The notes: a model not told the origin generated them from the sequence alone. 64,000 bases of DNA from Haliscomenobacter sp. (GCF_016718685.1 NZ_JADKCX010000009.1:61111-125110); one strand, 5' to 3'; counted from the stretch's first letter, positions 38,745 through 48,779 are shown. A program made the numbers and translations.

Positions 38745-39780
38745 TTAATGTAAAAAAGGTTCAAAGTTCGTGGGTCTTATGGGGTTGGTATCGTAGGCCC
38801 ATTTGATGTAAATGGCTCCCCAGGTAAAGCCACCGCCAAATGCGGTCAAAATCAGGTTGTCTCCTTTTTTGAGTTGGCTTTCCCATTCCCACAAGCACAA
38901 AGGTAGTGTCCCCGCAGTGGTGTTGCCGTATTTCTGGATATTGACCATCACCCTTTCCATCGGAAATTTGGCCATATCCGAAACCGTTTCAATGATCCGG
39001 CGGTTGGCCTGGTGAGGCACCAACCAGGCAATATCATCCACACTGAGGTGGTTGCGTTCCATGATGCGCAGTACCACATCAGACATACCGGTTACTGCAG
39101 CCTTGAACACGGGCTTACCGTTTTGATAAACGAAGTGTTCGCGGTTGATGACCGTATCAATGGTAGCGGGGTAGCGAGAGCCGCCTGCTTTTTGATACAG
39201 ATAATGCTGACCAACGCCATCGCTGTGGTGCAAGCGAATCCATTACCCCGTAGTTTTCTTCCGTTGGTTCGAGCAATACCGCACCTCCGCCATCGCCAAA
39301 GATGATGCAGGTCGTACGATCGGTGTAATCAATGATCGAAGACATTTTATCGGCACCTACCACAATTACCTTTTTATGGCTGCCCGACTCTACAAATTTG
39401 GCAGCGGTAGTCAAGGCATAAAGGAATCCGGAACAAGCGGCGTTGATGTCGAAACAAAAGGCATTTTTGATGCCTACGGCGTCGGCAATGATGTTGGCGG
39501 TATCGGGAAACGGCATGTCTGCCGTTACGGTAGCACAAATCAACAGGTCGATCTCTTGGGGAGAGGTATTGGTTTTTTTTAATAAACCATTGACTGCATT
39601 GATGCCGATTACCGAAGTACCCTGGTTTTCTCCTTTGAGGATACGACGTTCTTGGATACCCGTTCGCGAGGTAATCCATTCACTGTTGGTATCCACCAGG
39701 TTCTCTAGTTCCTGATTGGTCAAAACGTAGTCAGGAACCCATCCCTGAACGCCGGTAATCGCGGCATGAATTTTAGACAT
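38745..39780 (-). CDS. fabH: Beta-ketoacyl-ACP synthase III (one frameshift)
   Basis: Frame-corrected length about 345 residues. It starts fatty-acid chains by condensing acetyl-CoA (or a branched acyl-CoA) with malonyl-ACP. The catalytic triad is seen as Cys in DINAACSGFLYAL, His in WLVPHQANRRII and Asn in YGNTTAGTLPL. N-terminal ITGVQGWVPDYVLTN and SRTGIQERRIL are typical. The frame breaks near 39233; removing one base gives MDSLHHSDGVGQHYL. Start is the ATG for MSKIHAAIT. First gene of fabH-efp-accB-accC. An intact copy is expected in the organism. Confidence 0.93.
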
Positions 39781-39850
39781 AGCGTTGGATTTGAATCCAG
39801 TTGGCAATTTGCGCGCGCAAAAATATCAATAATCTTTTGCTTGTTAACAT

Positions 39851-41360
39851 TTAATTTAAAACAGCATTGGTTTTACGATAGGAGATCAACCACAAGCCCA
39901 GCATGGTCAGGAGCCCATTGACGGCGATGTTGAGAAATCCGAATTTGAACCCGTACCATTTTTCGGCATAAATATCAATCGCATAGGTCAATACCGGAGC
40001 GACGATGCAGATGAGGACAACCCATTGATCCCGAACTGCCCGCTTGCTGAGTAATCCAAACATGAACAAACCGAGTAAGGGGCCGTAAGTATATCCAGCT
40101 ATTTTGAAGAGGCTACTGATGACCGCATCATTGTTTAACAATTTAAAAATGAGGATTTGAACCAATGTCACCAGGGAAAAACCGACGTACCCATACGCGA
40201 GTCCGTTCTTTCACGGCTTCCGTAGCATTGGATTTATCAAAATTGAGGAAATCAATACAAAAGGAGGTGGTCAGTGCAGTGAGGGCTGAATCCGCGCTGG
40301 CATAAGTACACGCGATGATGCCGAGCATAAAGCAGATGGCCGTGGCGACCGACATGTGTTCCAGCGCCAGGGTAGGATAAACCAGGTCAGAATTGAGCTT
40401 CCCGCTGGCGTTCATCGGCAATTGAATCCCTTCTTTCGCCGCATACAGGTACAACATGGCACCCAATGAAAGAAAAAGAATGTTGACCAAAAGAAACACC
40501 GAGGTAAAGGTCAGCATATTCTTTTGTGCATCCTTGATGTTGCGACAACTCAGGTTTTTTTGCATCAAATCCTGATCCAGACCCGTCATGGCAATGGCAA
40601 TCAGAGCACCACTGATGAACTGTTTGAAAAAATTGTTGGGATCGCCGAAACCACGGTCAAAGAAAAATACCCGTCCGTATTCGCTGCGGCTGATTTCGCC
40701 GAACATTTGGCCGAGGTTCCAACCCAGGGAGTTGCTAATGGTGAAGATACTGAGCACCAATGCTGACAGCAAAAAAATAGTTTGCAGCGTATCGGTATAT
40801 ATAATGGTGGCAATCCCCCCCTTAAAGGTGTACACCCAAATCAACGCGATGGTGATAACGACTGTTACCCAAAATGGAATTCCCAAGGGTTGGGTAACAA
40901 ATTGATCGACGACATTGGCCGCTAAAAACAAACGAAAAGAGGAGCCAATGGTGCGGGAAATCAAAAAGTAGGCAGCACCCGTTTTATAAGCATAGTACCC
41001 CAGACGTTCCTCCAGATAAGTATAAATGGAGGTCAACTGCAAGCGGTAATACAAGGGCAACAAGACTGTGGCAATGATGAAGTACCCGAATAAGTTACCC
41101 ATCACCAACTGCAGGTACGAAAAAGCCTGATTGTTTCCACCTGCTCCAACCACACCGGGGATAGAAATAAAGGTAACCCCCGAAATTGAGGTGCCAATCA
41201 TGCCAATGGCTACCAAAATCCAGGGGGCTTTGCGCCCCGCCAGAAAAAAGGAGCTATTGTCGGCATTTTTGCTGGTGCGCCAAGCAACGATGATGAGCAT
41301 TGCAAAGTAAGCAATGATCAGCGCGCCTATCAGGCCAGGAGAAAGTACAGCTGCAATCAT
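39851..41360 (-). CDS. Sodium:solute symporter family transporter (one frameshift)
   Basis: About 502 residues, 13 predicted membrane helices, of the SSS (SLC5-like) family. Features: FFLAGRKAPWILVAIGMIGTSIS (first helices), VAGAGGN-type loop (VVGAGGNNQAF), GLDQDLMQKNLSCRN and ADSALTALTTSF, which are the conserved sodium/substrate regions. The C-terminal 100 residues (GYTYGPLLGLFMFGLLS) are in another frame; a one-base change near 40160 joins them via VTLVQILIFKLL. The substrate (sugar, proline, pantothenate or other) cannot be told. Confidence 0.87.
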
Positions 41361-41541
41361 AAAATTTAGGTTGGTTTTAGGGTTTTAGGGTTGGGTCAAC
41401 ATTGGGTTCATTGGGGGTTGGTTCTTCGGCATCCTGAGCTTTTCGGTTGGTTCTTCAACAATAGACGCTTCTTCCGCTGTAAGCGTTTCTTCAAGAGTAG
41501 GCGTTTTACTGCTTTTGGAAGGCTGCTGGGCAGGAATTGGA

Positions 41542-42027
41542 TCAGGATGTTGTTTTTGAAAAAGGAAAGGAAATCATCAGGAATAAACCCAGCATGATGG
41601 ACATGTCGGCCACATTAAAAATCCCAGTGCGTAAGGTACCAAAGCCCATATTCATAAAATCGACGACCTTGCCTTCCATAATACGGTCGTAAATATTGCT
41701 CAGACCTCCGCCCAAAATAAAACCAAACGCCGCCTGCTGCACAACATGCAAGTTGTGTGCAGTAAGCACATGGTAAAAAATGTACAGCAGTACCAAAACC
41801 GGCACGACGGCCAGCACCCAATAGCGCAGGGTATCGTTCATGCCAGAGCCCAGACTTAGAAATGCCCCCGTATTTTCGGCGTAAACCAGCCTAAATATGT
41901 CGTTGAGGTAAGATTGCATGGGTTGCTCCTTGAGGGTATTGACCGCCCAAATTTTGGAGAATCGATCTAAAGCCGTTGCCAACAGGCCGGGAACCAATAG
42001 TACGATGAGTCTTTTTTGCCAAATCAT
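41542..42027 (-). CDS. lspA: Lipoprotein signal peptidase (signal peptidase II)
   Basis: A 161-residue membrane aspartic peptidase that removes lipoprotein signal peptides. The catalytic Asp pair appears in GGGLSNIYDRIMEGKVVDFM and GIFNVADMSIMLG, and NTGAFLSLG is the conserved loop. Four membrane helices. In this frame it ends FPFSKTTS. One fewer T in CCTTTTTC (near 41555) would instead extend the protein by about 55 charged, Pro/Glu-rich residues to a TAA at 41385-41387. The start ATG is at 42025-42027. Confidence 0.92.
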   Translation of the reverse strand: MIWQKRLIVLLVPGLLATALDRFSKIWAVNTLKEQPMQSYLNDIFRLVYAENTGAFLSLGSGMNDTLRYWVLAVVPVLVLLYIFYHVLTAHNLHVVQQAAFGFILGGGLSNIYDRIMEGKVVDFMNMGFGTLRTGIFNVADMSIMLGLFLMISFPFSKTTS

Positions 42028-42299
42028 GTTGAAGAGATCTTATTGGGTTGATCTTGATCGGGGTGAAGATAATAAGCGTATTGAAAATTTTTGAAAATAC
42101 TTGATGGTCACAAAACAGCAATAGTAGTGCATTTAAAAAAATCGCCCTTTTTTTATCAAAATGAAAAATTTTTAGAATTTTCTTTAAAATTTGCATTAAT
42201 GTGAGATGTTTTAACTTGCTTCATCAAAGCGAAAGAGCAGAGCGATTTTGGGCAGCAAAGGTGCAAAGAATCACTCAAAAATGCAAGCTCTTTGATCCG

Positions 42300-42460
42300 T
42301 CATTGTGAGGTGATGAAATTTTGGCAGCCATGCCCTCTTGTCTCGGGGGTAGGGATCACGGAACAAACGTAGCATAGGGCCAGGAAACGACCCAGGGTTG
42401 ACCACCATTCTGTGTTATAGCTAACCGCCCGTGGAGGTTCGGAGTCCTTCCTCACAGCAG
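42300..42460 (+). ncRNA. Candidate structured RNA, possibly 6S-like
   Basis: A 613-bp gene-free gap contains a region that folds as a long interrupted rod. TGTGAGG (42304-42310) closes with CCTCACA (42450-42456); inside it CACGG pairs with CCGTG, then GTAGCATA faces TATAGCTAAC, with an apical GGGCCAGGAAACGACCC stem. A rho-independent terminator follows within 20 nt. About 155 nt with one long rod and internal bulges is the architecture of 6S RNA. I cannot confirm the family by sequence. Base composition is more G/C-rich than the flanks. Strand is set by the terminator; the minus strand is less likely. Confidence 0.45.
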
Positions 42461-42472
42461 AACAACAAACAT

Positions 42473-42512
42473 AAAGCCTGATGTCGGAATGATGTACAAG
42501 GCTTTTGTGTTT
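42473..42512 (+). terminator. Terminator downstream of the structured region
   Basis: AAAGCCT (42473-42479) pairs with AGGCTTT (42499-42505), followed by TGTGTTTTT. No protein gene ends within 450 bp upstream on this strand, so it implies a non-coding transcript. Confidence 0.6.
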
Positions 42513-42640
42513 TTGGGGTGAATTGTGTGCAACTACCTGCTAATGGAAGTCTCAGGGCCCTTGATCCCCAATCCTTTTTCTATCTTTGCGCATCAATCGG
42601 TTATATCCCGCGCGGGGGACGTTTTGTAACCCGATCCATC

Positions 42641-43759
42641 ATGAAGCACCTGCTCCTGTGCTTTGTCATTGGTTTGAGCTGGCAAATCAGTCCAGCGCAA
42701 ATTTTCATCCCCACATCCATGATGCCCCGGGCAGGTGATACCCTTTTGACTGCAGTTGACAACCTGCCAGCCAACATCCGAAATATCTTCTCCGGCCGCA
42801 ACCAGCGTTGGGATTTTGCCATGCTCGAGGCCCCCTATTCGCGCAGTGCGGTATGGCGTACTGCCGCCAAAGGCAATGTGGCGGAGGTATTTAAAAATGC
42901 GGCATTCACTGCTCCGGTAGATGAACACACGGAAGGGTATTATCGTACCCAGGGCAACGACCTCATCCTGGGGGTGCGGTAGGCCTGATCCACCAACCTG
43001 AACCGGAAGTCAGTCATGCGTTACAGTCCAGGTCTTTTAGAACGACGCTATGGTTTGCGCTACGGCGACGCGTTTCAGGCCGATGCCAACCTGGTGCTCA
43101 CTTTGGGTGAAAACGACATTCCCAGCTGGTTTCGGAAAAACTTCCAGTTAGTCCTGATTCAATCCGTTTGGGTGAGTTTTGATCGCCAGTACGATGTAGA
43201 CAGCTATGGTCGACTCATTGTACCGGTGGGATTTTTGAAGTGGCAGGGAAAACGCATCGAAATTGTTGAAATGCGCCTGGAGGTCAAAGTGGGACGCCGG
43301 CGCTGGCAAGACATCAGTCGATCCATCAAGGACAAAGAACTTTTACGCAGCCGTAAAAACATTTCTTACCATTTTTATTCGAATGAAGCTAAAGAACCGA
43401 TCGCCCGGGTGTGGATGAACGCCAGCGAGAAGAAAGTGCTAAAAATCGAATTCAAACCCCGCGAACGAGAAAACCCGGTACAAAACCTGGCCAATGTAAA
43501 GCCGGATATCTACGTATCACCCAATCCGGCCATAGCCAGTGTGCGTTTTGAATTTTACAATTTGCCCCCCGGTACCTACCGGCTTTCTATTTTCAACATC
43601 ATTGGTCAGGAAGAGTGGAGCAAAATGTACACGATTAATGGGAATTATGCGGAGCAGGTGGATATTTCGCAGCTGAAGAAGGGAGCGTATTTGTACAGTT
43701 TAAAAGATGAGCGGGGACGGACTTTGAGTACGAAAAGGTTGATGGTGATTCGACCATAA
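42641..43759 (+). CDS. Secreted protein with T9SS type A sorting domain (two frameshifts)
   Basis: Frame-corrected length about 372 residues. Signal peptide MKHLLLCFVIGLSWQISPAQ. The mature part is a Bacteroidota-specific extracellular protein of unknown function (MMPRAGDTLLTAVDNLPANI, QYDVDSYGRLIVP). The C-terminal 80 residues are a T9SS sorting domain (YVSPNPAIASVRFEFYNLP, LKKGAYLYSLKDE). Two frame breaks: one missing G near 42972 (giving LGGAVGLIHQPEPEV) and one extra base near 43014. The start is the ATG with the signal peptide rather than the earlier frame start. Confidence 0.82.
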
Positions 43760-43774
43760 ATTCCAATATAAATA

Positions 43775-43830
43775 ACGCACTAAGGGCTAGTCTGAGTAAA
43801 GTGATTTACCCAAACTAGCCCTTGATGCGT
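43775..43830. terminator. Long hairpin between convergent genes
   Basis: ACGCACTAAGGGCTAGT (43775-43791) is nearly complementary to ACTAGCCCTTGATGCGT (43814-43830); a smaller GTAAA/TTTAC stem lies in the loop. It sits between the convergent T9SS gene and rpsU. It lacks a T-tract, so it may act as a transcript-end stabiliser as well as a terminator. Confidence 0.6.
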
Positions 43831-43868
43831 ATAACGATCGGCGGTCCGCCGAAAAAAATCGGAGGAAA

Positions 43869-44069
43869 TTACAATGCAGTAGGATCCTGTTCTTCGCGAA
43901 CCTTCTCGCGGTAGATGGCCTTCAACACTTCACTCTGCGCTTAACGGAAGGTTTTACAAATTCTTTGCGTCTGCGCAATTCTTTGATTACACCGCATTCT
44001 GAACTTCCGTTTGTAGCGTTTCAGCGCTTTGTCGATGCTTTCGCCATCTTTGATTTCGATGATCAGCAT
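43869..44069 (-). CDS. rpsU: Ribosomal protein bS21 (three frameshifts)
   Basis: A 67-residue bS21 after correction. Read on the minus strand from the ATG at 44067-44069 it gives MLIIEIKDGESIDKALKRYK, then, with one base added at each of two sites near 43995-44005, GVIKELRRRKEFVKPSVKRR, and with one base added near 43945, EVLKAIYREKVREEQDPTAL and TAA. This is the full bS21 pattern (KPSVKRR is the family hallmark). It has no long open frame in the raw sequence, so it is easily missed. bS21 is a small-subunit protein at the anti-Shine-Dalgarno end of 16S rRNA; in Bacteroidota it helps occlude that site. No Shine-Dalgarno is visible upstream. Confidence 0.88.
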
Positions 44070-44232
44070 AATGGATGATGATATTTATGGTTTGACAGAA
44101 AAAATGTCTTATTCCCGAATTGGGAACGCAAAGGTAAAACAAAAAAGAATTAGCAACGAACTGCGCACAATTTTTTACACAAAGCCCAGCGGGTCTTTGA
44201 ATTACTCGCCCGTAGCGTAAAAATGGTTAAGA

Positions 44233-44968
44233 CTAATAGTCTTCACCGTCGTCGTCGTCGCTGCCATCGTCAGCACCACCCATGCCAATGCCGCCCATGA
44301 GTTCATCATCATCGTCCTCATCGCTACCGCTAGAGGAAGTATCTTCAAGCAAATCATCTTCAAGATCGGAAACAGCACCATACAGGATGTCTTGATCATC
44401 GTCGAAGAACATGTCTTTGCCAATGCCGAGTTCATCGTCTTCGTCTTCCAGGTCTTCAAGTTCAACAGCTTTCTTTTTACCTGGCGAAGATTTGCGGATG
44501 ATGGTTGTGGTGATACGTTTTTCCGCTGGTTTCTTTTCCGCCGGTTTTTTCTCTACCACTGGTTTCTCTATTTCGGCACGTTCTTTCCTTTCAGGCTGTG
44601 GAGGTACCTGCTCGGCTACTTTAGCGGCTAAACTTTTGGTAGTGGTAGGCACGGCCAAAAGCCTGCGCTTATCGATCAACTGACCCGTAAGGCTACAAAT
44701 ACCATAGGTCTTATTCTTGATCCGTACCAAGGCATTCTCCAGATCCTGGATATACATCCGCTGGCGAATGGCCATATTGTTGAGCATTTCAACATCATTG
44801 TTGATGCTGCATCGTCTACCCAATCTCCGCCGTGCTCGTCGCTAGTGTTTTCGGTAATTTCAAGAATTTGTTCTTGAAGTCCGCTCAGATGGGTGGGATG
44901 CTCTCCAGCTTTGTATCAATCAGCGCTTTGAACTCTTCCAACTCTGCATCTGAATACCTTACTACCAT
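44233..44968 (-). CDS. DksA/TraR-family protein with acidic tail (two frameshifts)
   Basis: About 245 residues after correction. N-terminus MVVRYSDAELEEFKALID and a coiled-coil region (LQEQILEITENTSDEHGGDW) are followed by INNDVEMLNNMAIRQRMYI and the zinc-finger region YGICSLTGQLIDKRRLLAVP, in which only one of the four DksA cysteines remains. A Lys/Glu/Pro linker leads to a C-terminal tail of about 90 mostly acidic residues (DDDGEDY at the end). Frame breaks near 44885 and 44812. Known: DksA relatives bind RNA polymerase. The degenerate finger is common in Bacteroidota. The acidic tail could mimic nucleic acid (inference). Confidence 0.82.
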
Positions 44969-45150
44969 TCTCCATAATGGGAATTTTACTTTTCAGAATA
45001 ATGGGCAAATATAAAAATTTAATGCCACAAAATAGGGTGGTCGCCAAAAATATATTTTGGCATGGTGCTCAACTTTGGGCGCTAGATTTCAAAACTTTAA
45101 GGAAACGCTATTTACGGAAATTTAGTTTGACGCTGGTAAAAAAAACGTAT

Positions 45151-45250
45151 GGGCGACCCTGCGTGGTCGCCCTTTTCTCTCGCGGTCGCCCACTCTGTAG
45201 GGCGATCACAAACGCACACATAGAGGGCGATCACATAGGATCGCCCCTAC
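45151..45250. repeat. Cluster of GGGCGATC/GGGCGACC palindromes
   Basis: Within 100 bp the words GGGCGACC, GGTCGCCC, GGTCGCCC, GGGCGATC, GGGCGATC and GATCGCCC occur in alternating orientation, forming at least two hairpins. The last copy overlaps the stop codon of the downstream GNAT/hydrolase gene (minus strand, CCG TAG GGGCGATCC). It differs from the E-elements in having a G/C-rich unit with true palindromes. No mobile-element end is visible. Confidence 0.75.
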
Positions 45251-46750
45251 GGTTTATTTTCGAATTTTACTTCGCACAGGTCTTTGCGTTGTTTCTTGAA
45301 CACCTGAACGCTACCAAATTCGTGCAATTCCTTGAGCAGTTCCAATCCACATCAGCAAGGTCAACCGTCATTTCCGTATTCGGCGTAGCTCCGCCCGGAT
45401 GCCATTGCTTGGAAAAGAAAAATCGGAAGGGGTAAAAATTGCCGATTGAGCGAACTGGATGTCCATGTTGTTCACTTTAGGCAAATTACCAACGCACCCA
45501 GCAATGGCTACATAACATTCATTCTCAATGGCTCGGGATTGCGCACAAATGCGAATGCGGTTGTAACTGTTTTGGGTTCGGTAAGGAAGGGTACAAAAAG
45601 CAGTTGCACGCCATGTCGAGCGTGCCAGCGTGCCAACTCGGGAAAACATACGTCGTAGTCGATCAGAATACCAATGCGCCCCGCGTCCGTATCGAACACT
45701 TTGATTTTGCTTGCCCCTACCATTCCCCAGGCCGATTCCTCGGAAGGTACCGGGTGAATTTTGTAACAGCCATCATAGGTACCATCGCGGCGACAAACAT
45801 AACTCACATTGAGTAAAGAGCCATTTTCTACAATTGGCATACTGCCCGTGATGATGTTGGTATTGTAGGCCATCGCCATTTCTACAAATTTTTGTAGCAT
45901 GGGTTCGGTATGTTTGGCCAAATCTCGAACGGCTTTGGCTTCTCCCAGGTGGTTGTACTCTGCCATCAAAGGCATTGAACATGGCGGGGAAAAGAATGAA
46001 ATCGGATTTGAAATCGCTAATGGCGTCTACAAAAAATTCGACTTGTTCTACCAAAGCCTCAAAGTTGTCAAACAAGCGCATTTGCCACTGCACCAGCCCC
46101 AGGCGCACCACCTGCTTGGGAACATTTATAAGTTTTTCATTTTCTACATAATAAATATTGTTCCACTCCAAAAGAGAGCAAATCTTTGATTCCAGTGTCT
46201 CCGGCAAATAGTTTTTCAAGATTTTTGACGGAAAGCCATTAGAAATTTGGAAGGTCAAGGTTTGATCATAAACCTCCTTGAGTTTTACCTTTTCAATGTA
46301 TTCCCGAGGCGTCTAAGGTGTCTGAAAAATTTTGTAGTTGGATTCTACCCCTGCAATTACGAGCGCAGATTGAGGTTTTCACAAAGTTCTTTGCGGGCAT
46401 CGTACAAACGCCTTCCCAATCGCAACCACGGTAATCGGGATGTACAAACATTTCAATCCCATACAACACATCCCCATTGGGGTCGTGGGTCAAAAAGGTA
46501 TAGTCTCCCGTAATTTCTTGAAAGGTATGGCTGTCCCCATATTTTCGGTAATTGACAATAATGGACAAGGCCGAAGCGACGACTTTTCCGTCAACCAATA
46601 CACAAAGCTGGCCTTCAGGAAAGATGCGAAGTAAGGTTTGGATGTCTTTTTCCTGCCAATAATCTCCCCCTATGCCAGCGTAAGCTTCAATCATGGCATC
46701 TTTCTGCATGAAGTAATCTTCATACCGAGGTTACGCAACTCTATTTTCAT
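45247..46750 (-). CDS. Bifunctional GNAT acetyltransferase/carbon-nitrogen hydrolase (many frameshifts)
   Basis: Frame-corrected length about 505 residues. The N-terminal half is a GNAT domain (MKIELRNL, then YEDYFMQKDAMIEAY; YGIEMFVHPDYRG). The C-terminal half is a nitrilase-superfamily amidase: Lys in YDGCYKIHPVPSEES and nucleophile Cys in IDYDVCFPELARWH. The usual catalytic Glu position (FPE) reads FPAMFNA here, either an error or an inactive enzyme. The C-terminus is VQVFKKQRKDLCEVKFENKP. At least six frame breaks lie between 45347 and 46722, the densest in the window. Such GNAT-nitrilase fusions are common in Bacteroidota and presumably act on one amine/amide metabolite. Starts at ATG 46748-46750. 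Confidence 0.82.
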
Positions 46751-46780
46751 ACATGTAAAATTCTGATGCAAAATTAGACG

Positions 46781-46898
46781 GTTAGTTTTTTTGTTAGCGG
46801 GGCCAATTGAGGTAATGAGGACGCGAGGGGTTTAGCAGCGAAATGAGCATTTTCGAGGGACCGTCAATTGGGCCATTGCAGCAAACAAAAAATTAAAC
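46781..46898. repeat. Imperfect long inverted repeat, MITE-like
   Basis: The left arm (46781-46810) contains TTTTTTTGTTAGC then GGGGCCAATTGA. The right arm (46864-46897) contains TCAATTGGGCC then GCAAACAAAAAA. The two are reverse complements apart from a 5-nt insertion and a few mismatches, enclosing 53 bp. The rest of the gap 46751-47129 shows no gene. It could be a terminator or a small non-autonomous element. No target-site duplication is evident. Confidence 0.5.
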
Positions 46899-47129
46899 AT
46901 GCTCAAAGCGATTAATGCAAGCAGATAAACCCCGGATATAACTTTCCCTCAAAGCTACTATAAAAACCATAAGGGGTTTCTGCCGATCATCAAAAAATCA
47001 ACATAAACATCAGGAAATCTGTCGTTGATCAGCGAAGCGAAAATTAAGCCTTAAGCTTTTTGTTTTAATTCCGAGTTTATCCATAAATTCAGGCGATTGT
47101 TTTGACTATCTCTAATTACTACCTAATCT

Positions 47130-48612
47130 ATGAGCAAGAATAAAAAGCAACTGCGCCAAACTCCTCAAGGCGCAAATTTGTCAAAAATGCGGCCCTGGCT
47201 TTGGGCGGTATCACCATTGTGCCCCGGCATGTACTTGGCCGAGGATTCATTGCCCCGAGTGACAAACTCAACATCGCAGCGATTGGTGCTGGCGGCAAGG
47301 GTGCTTCCGACATTGCCAACGCCTGGGACAATGGCGCCAATAATGTAGTGGCCTTATGCGATGTTGATTTTGCGCGGGCAAAAGCCAGCACCGACAAGTT
47401 TCCTACCGCCAAAAAGTACGCCGATTTCCGGGTGATGCTGGAAGAAATGAAAAACGATATCGATGCCGTTACCATATCTACCCCCGATCACGTACACGGG
47501 ATGGCAGCTATGGCAGCAATGCAACTGGGCAAACACGTATACGTACAAAAGCCACTTACCCACAACATCCGCGAAGCCCGGATGCTCACCGAGGCCGCCC
47601 GCAAATACAAAGTGGTGTCTCAAATGGGTAACCAGGGTGCCTCCAACCCTACGCAAAAACAAATGATGGCGTGGTTGGACAAAGGTCTGGTCGGTAAAGT
47701 CCATACCGTTTACATTTGGACCAACCGCCCCGTATGGCCACAAGGGATTCCACTCCCAACCGAAAAACCTGCCCTGCCCGAAAGCATGAGCAAGGAAAAC
47801 TGGGACTTGTTCATCGGCCCAGCGGATTATGTAGATTACCACCCATTGTACCATCCCTTTAAATGGCGCGGTTGGTGGAACTTTGGTACGGGTGCCCTTG
47901 GCGATATGGGTTGCCATTTGATCGATCCTGCTTTCCGGGTTTTGGGGCTGGGTTACCCCACTGAAGTAGAATGCAGCGCCGGACAAGTATTCCTCAAAGA
48001 CTGGTCTCCAAAATACATCCCCGAAGGATGCCCACCATCTTCCAATGTACAAATCAAGTTTCCAGCCACCAAACGGAACAATCCTCCGGTAACCATGAAC
48101 TGGACAGATGGCGGCATTCGTCCTTTCCACCCAGATCTCATTCTCCGGCGACCCAATCGGCGACAATGATAGCTCAATGGCGTGCTCATGATTGGCACCA
48201 AAGGGGTGATGACTTGTGGAACTTACGGTCTGGTGCCGAAGGTTTATCTAAAGAATGGTAACAAACTGGAAATGCCCCCTCTACCAGCTCCGGCGGCGGG
48301 TACTCCTTCAGTACCTGAATACGGCCACCAACGTTCCTGGACGAACGCTTGTAAAGCGGGTTTCATAAGCAAAGAGCACCTGGAGTTGACTTCTTCCCTT
48401 CGATTATTCCGGTCCACTTCACCGAAACGGTGTTGATGGGTAACCTGGCCATCCGCAGCTACAACCTGCGCAAACAGGGAGCCAACAACCGCATGGAATT
48501 CTATGGCCGCCAGAAGCTACTTTGGGACGGCACCTCTCCATGAAAATCACCAACTTTGAAGACGCCAACCAATTTGTGGGCAGGAACTATCCTCGGTTGG
48601 GAGTTGAGCTAG
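47130..48612 (+). CDS. Gfo/Idh/MocA-family oxidoreductase with Tat-like signal (several frameshifts)
   Basis: Frame-corrected length about 495 residues. The N-terminus (MSKNKKQLRQTPQGA) continues as FVKNAALALGGITIVPRH once a T is added near 47180, an export-type signal. The Rossmann motif is NIAAIGAGGKGASDIANAW; the family signatures are AVTISTPDHVHGMAAMAAM, VYVQKPLTHNIREARML and the C-terminal domain GWWNFGTGALGDMGCHLIDP. Further breaks fall between 48140 and 48610. The last residues before TAG (48610-48612) probably read GWELS. NAD(P)-dependent sugar oxidoreductases of this exported type are common in Bacteroidota. Substrate unknown. Confidence 0.83.
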
Positions 48613-48779
48613 GGATGAGTGATGAGTGATGAGTGATGAGTGATGAGTGATGAGTGATGAGTGATGAGTTAAAATGGGGAAAAGTTGTTGCTTAAAAAGA
48701 ATTCTAAGCGGTCTGAAAACAAATGTTCAACAGATACCTTTTTAACTCATAACTCATCACTCATAACTCGTCACTCATT
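48611..48779. repeat. Mirror-array hairpin element E4 (unit GATGAGT)
   Basis: The left arm (48614-48670) holds eight near-perfect copies of the 7-mer GATGAGT. A 72-nt loop without repeats (48671-48742) is followed by a right arm (48743-48779) of ACTCATC, ACTCATA and ACTCGTC units, ending exactly at the ATG of the K+ channel gene. It fills the space between that gene and the Gfo/Idh stop. Confidence 0.88.

Noticed and set aside
41370..41420. TTTTAGGG tract as telomere-like repeat or mirror arm
   Set aside because: Only two or three copies, no complementary array, and it is explained by the possible lspA tail and symporter leader.
42300..42512. RNase P RNA or tmRNA
   Set aside because: The universal RNase P words GAGGAAAGTCC and ACAGAA...GGCTTA are not at the required spacing, and the structured region is too short for tmRNA and lacks a tag frame and CCA end.
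48611..48670. GATGAGT array as a simple phase-variation microsatellite
   Set aside because: A plain microsatellite would not have a reverse-complement array 72 nt further on; six other loci show the same design.
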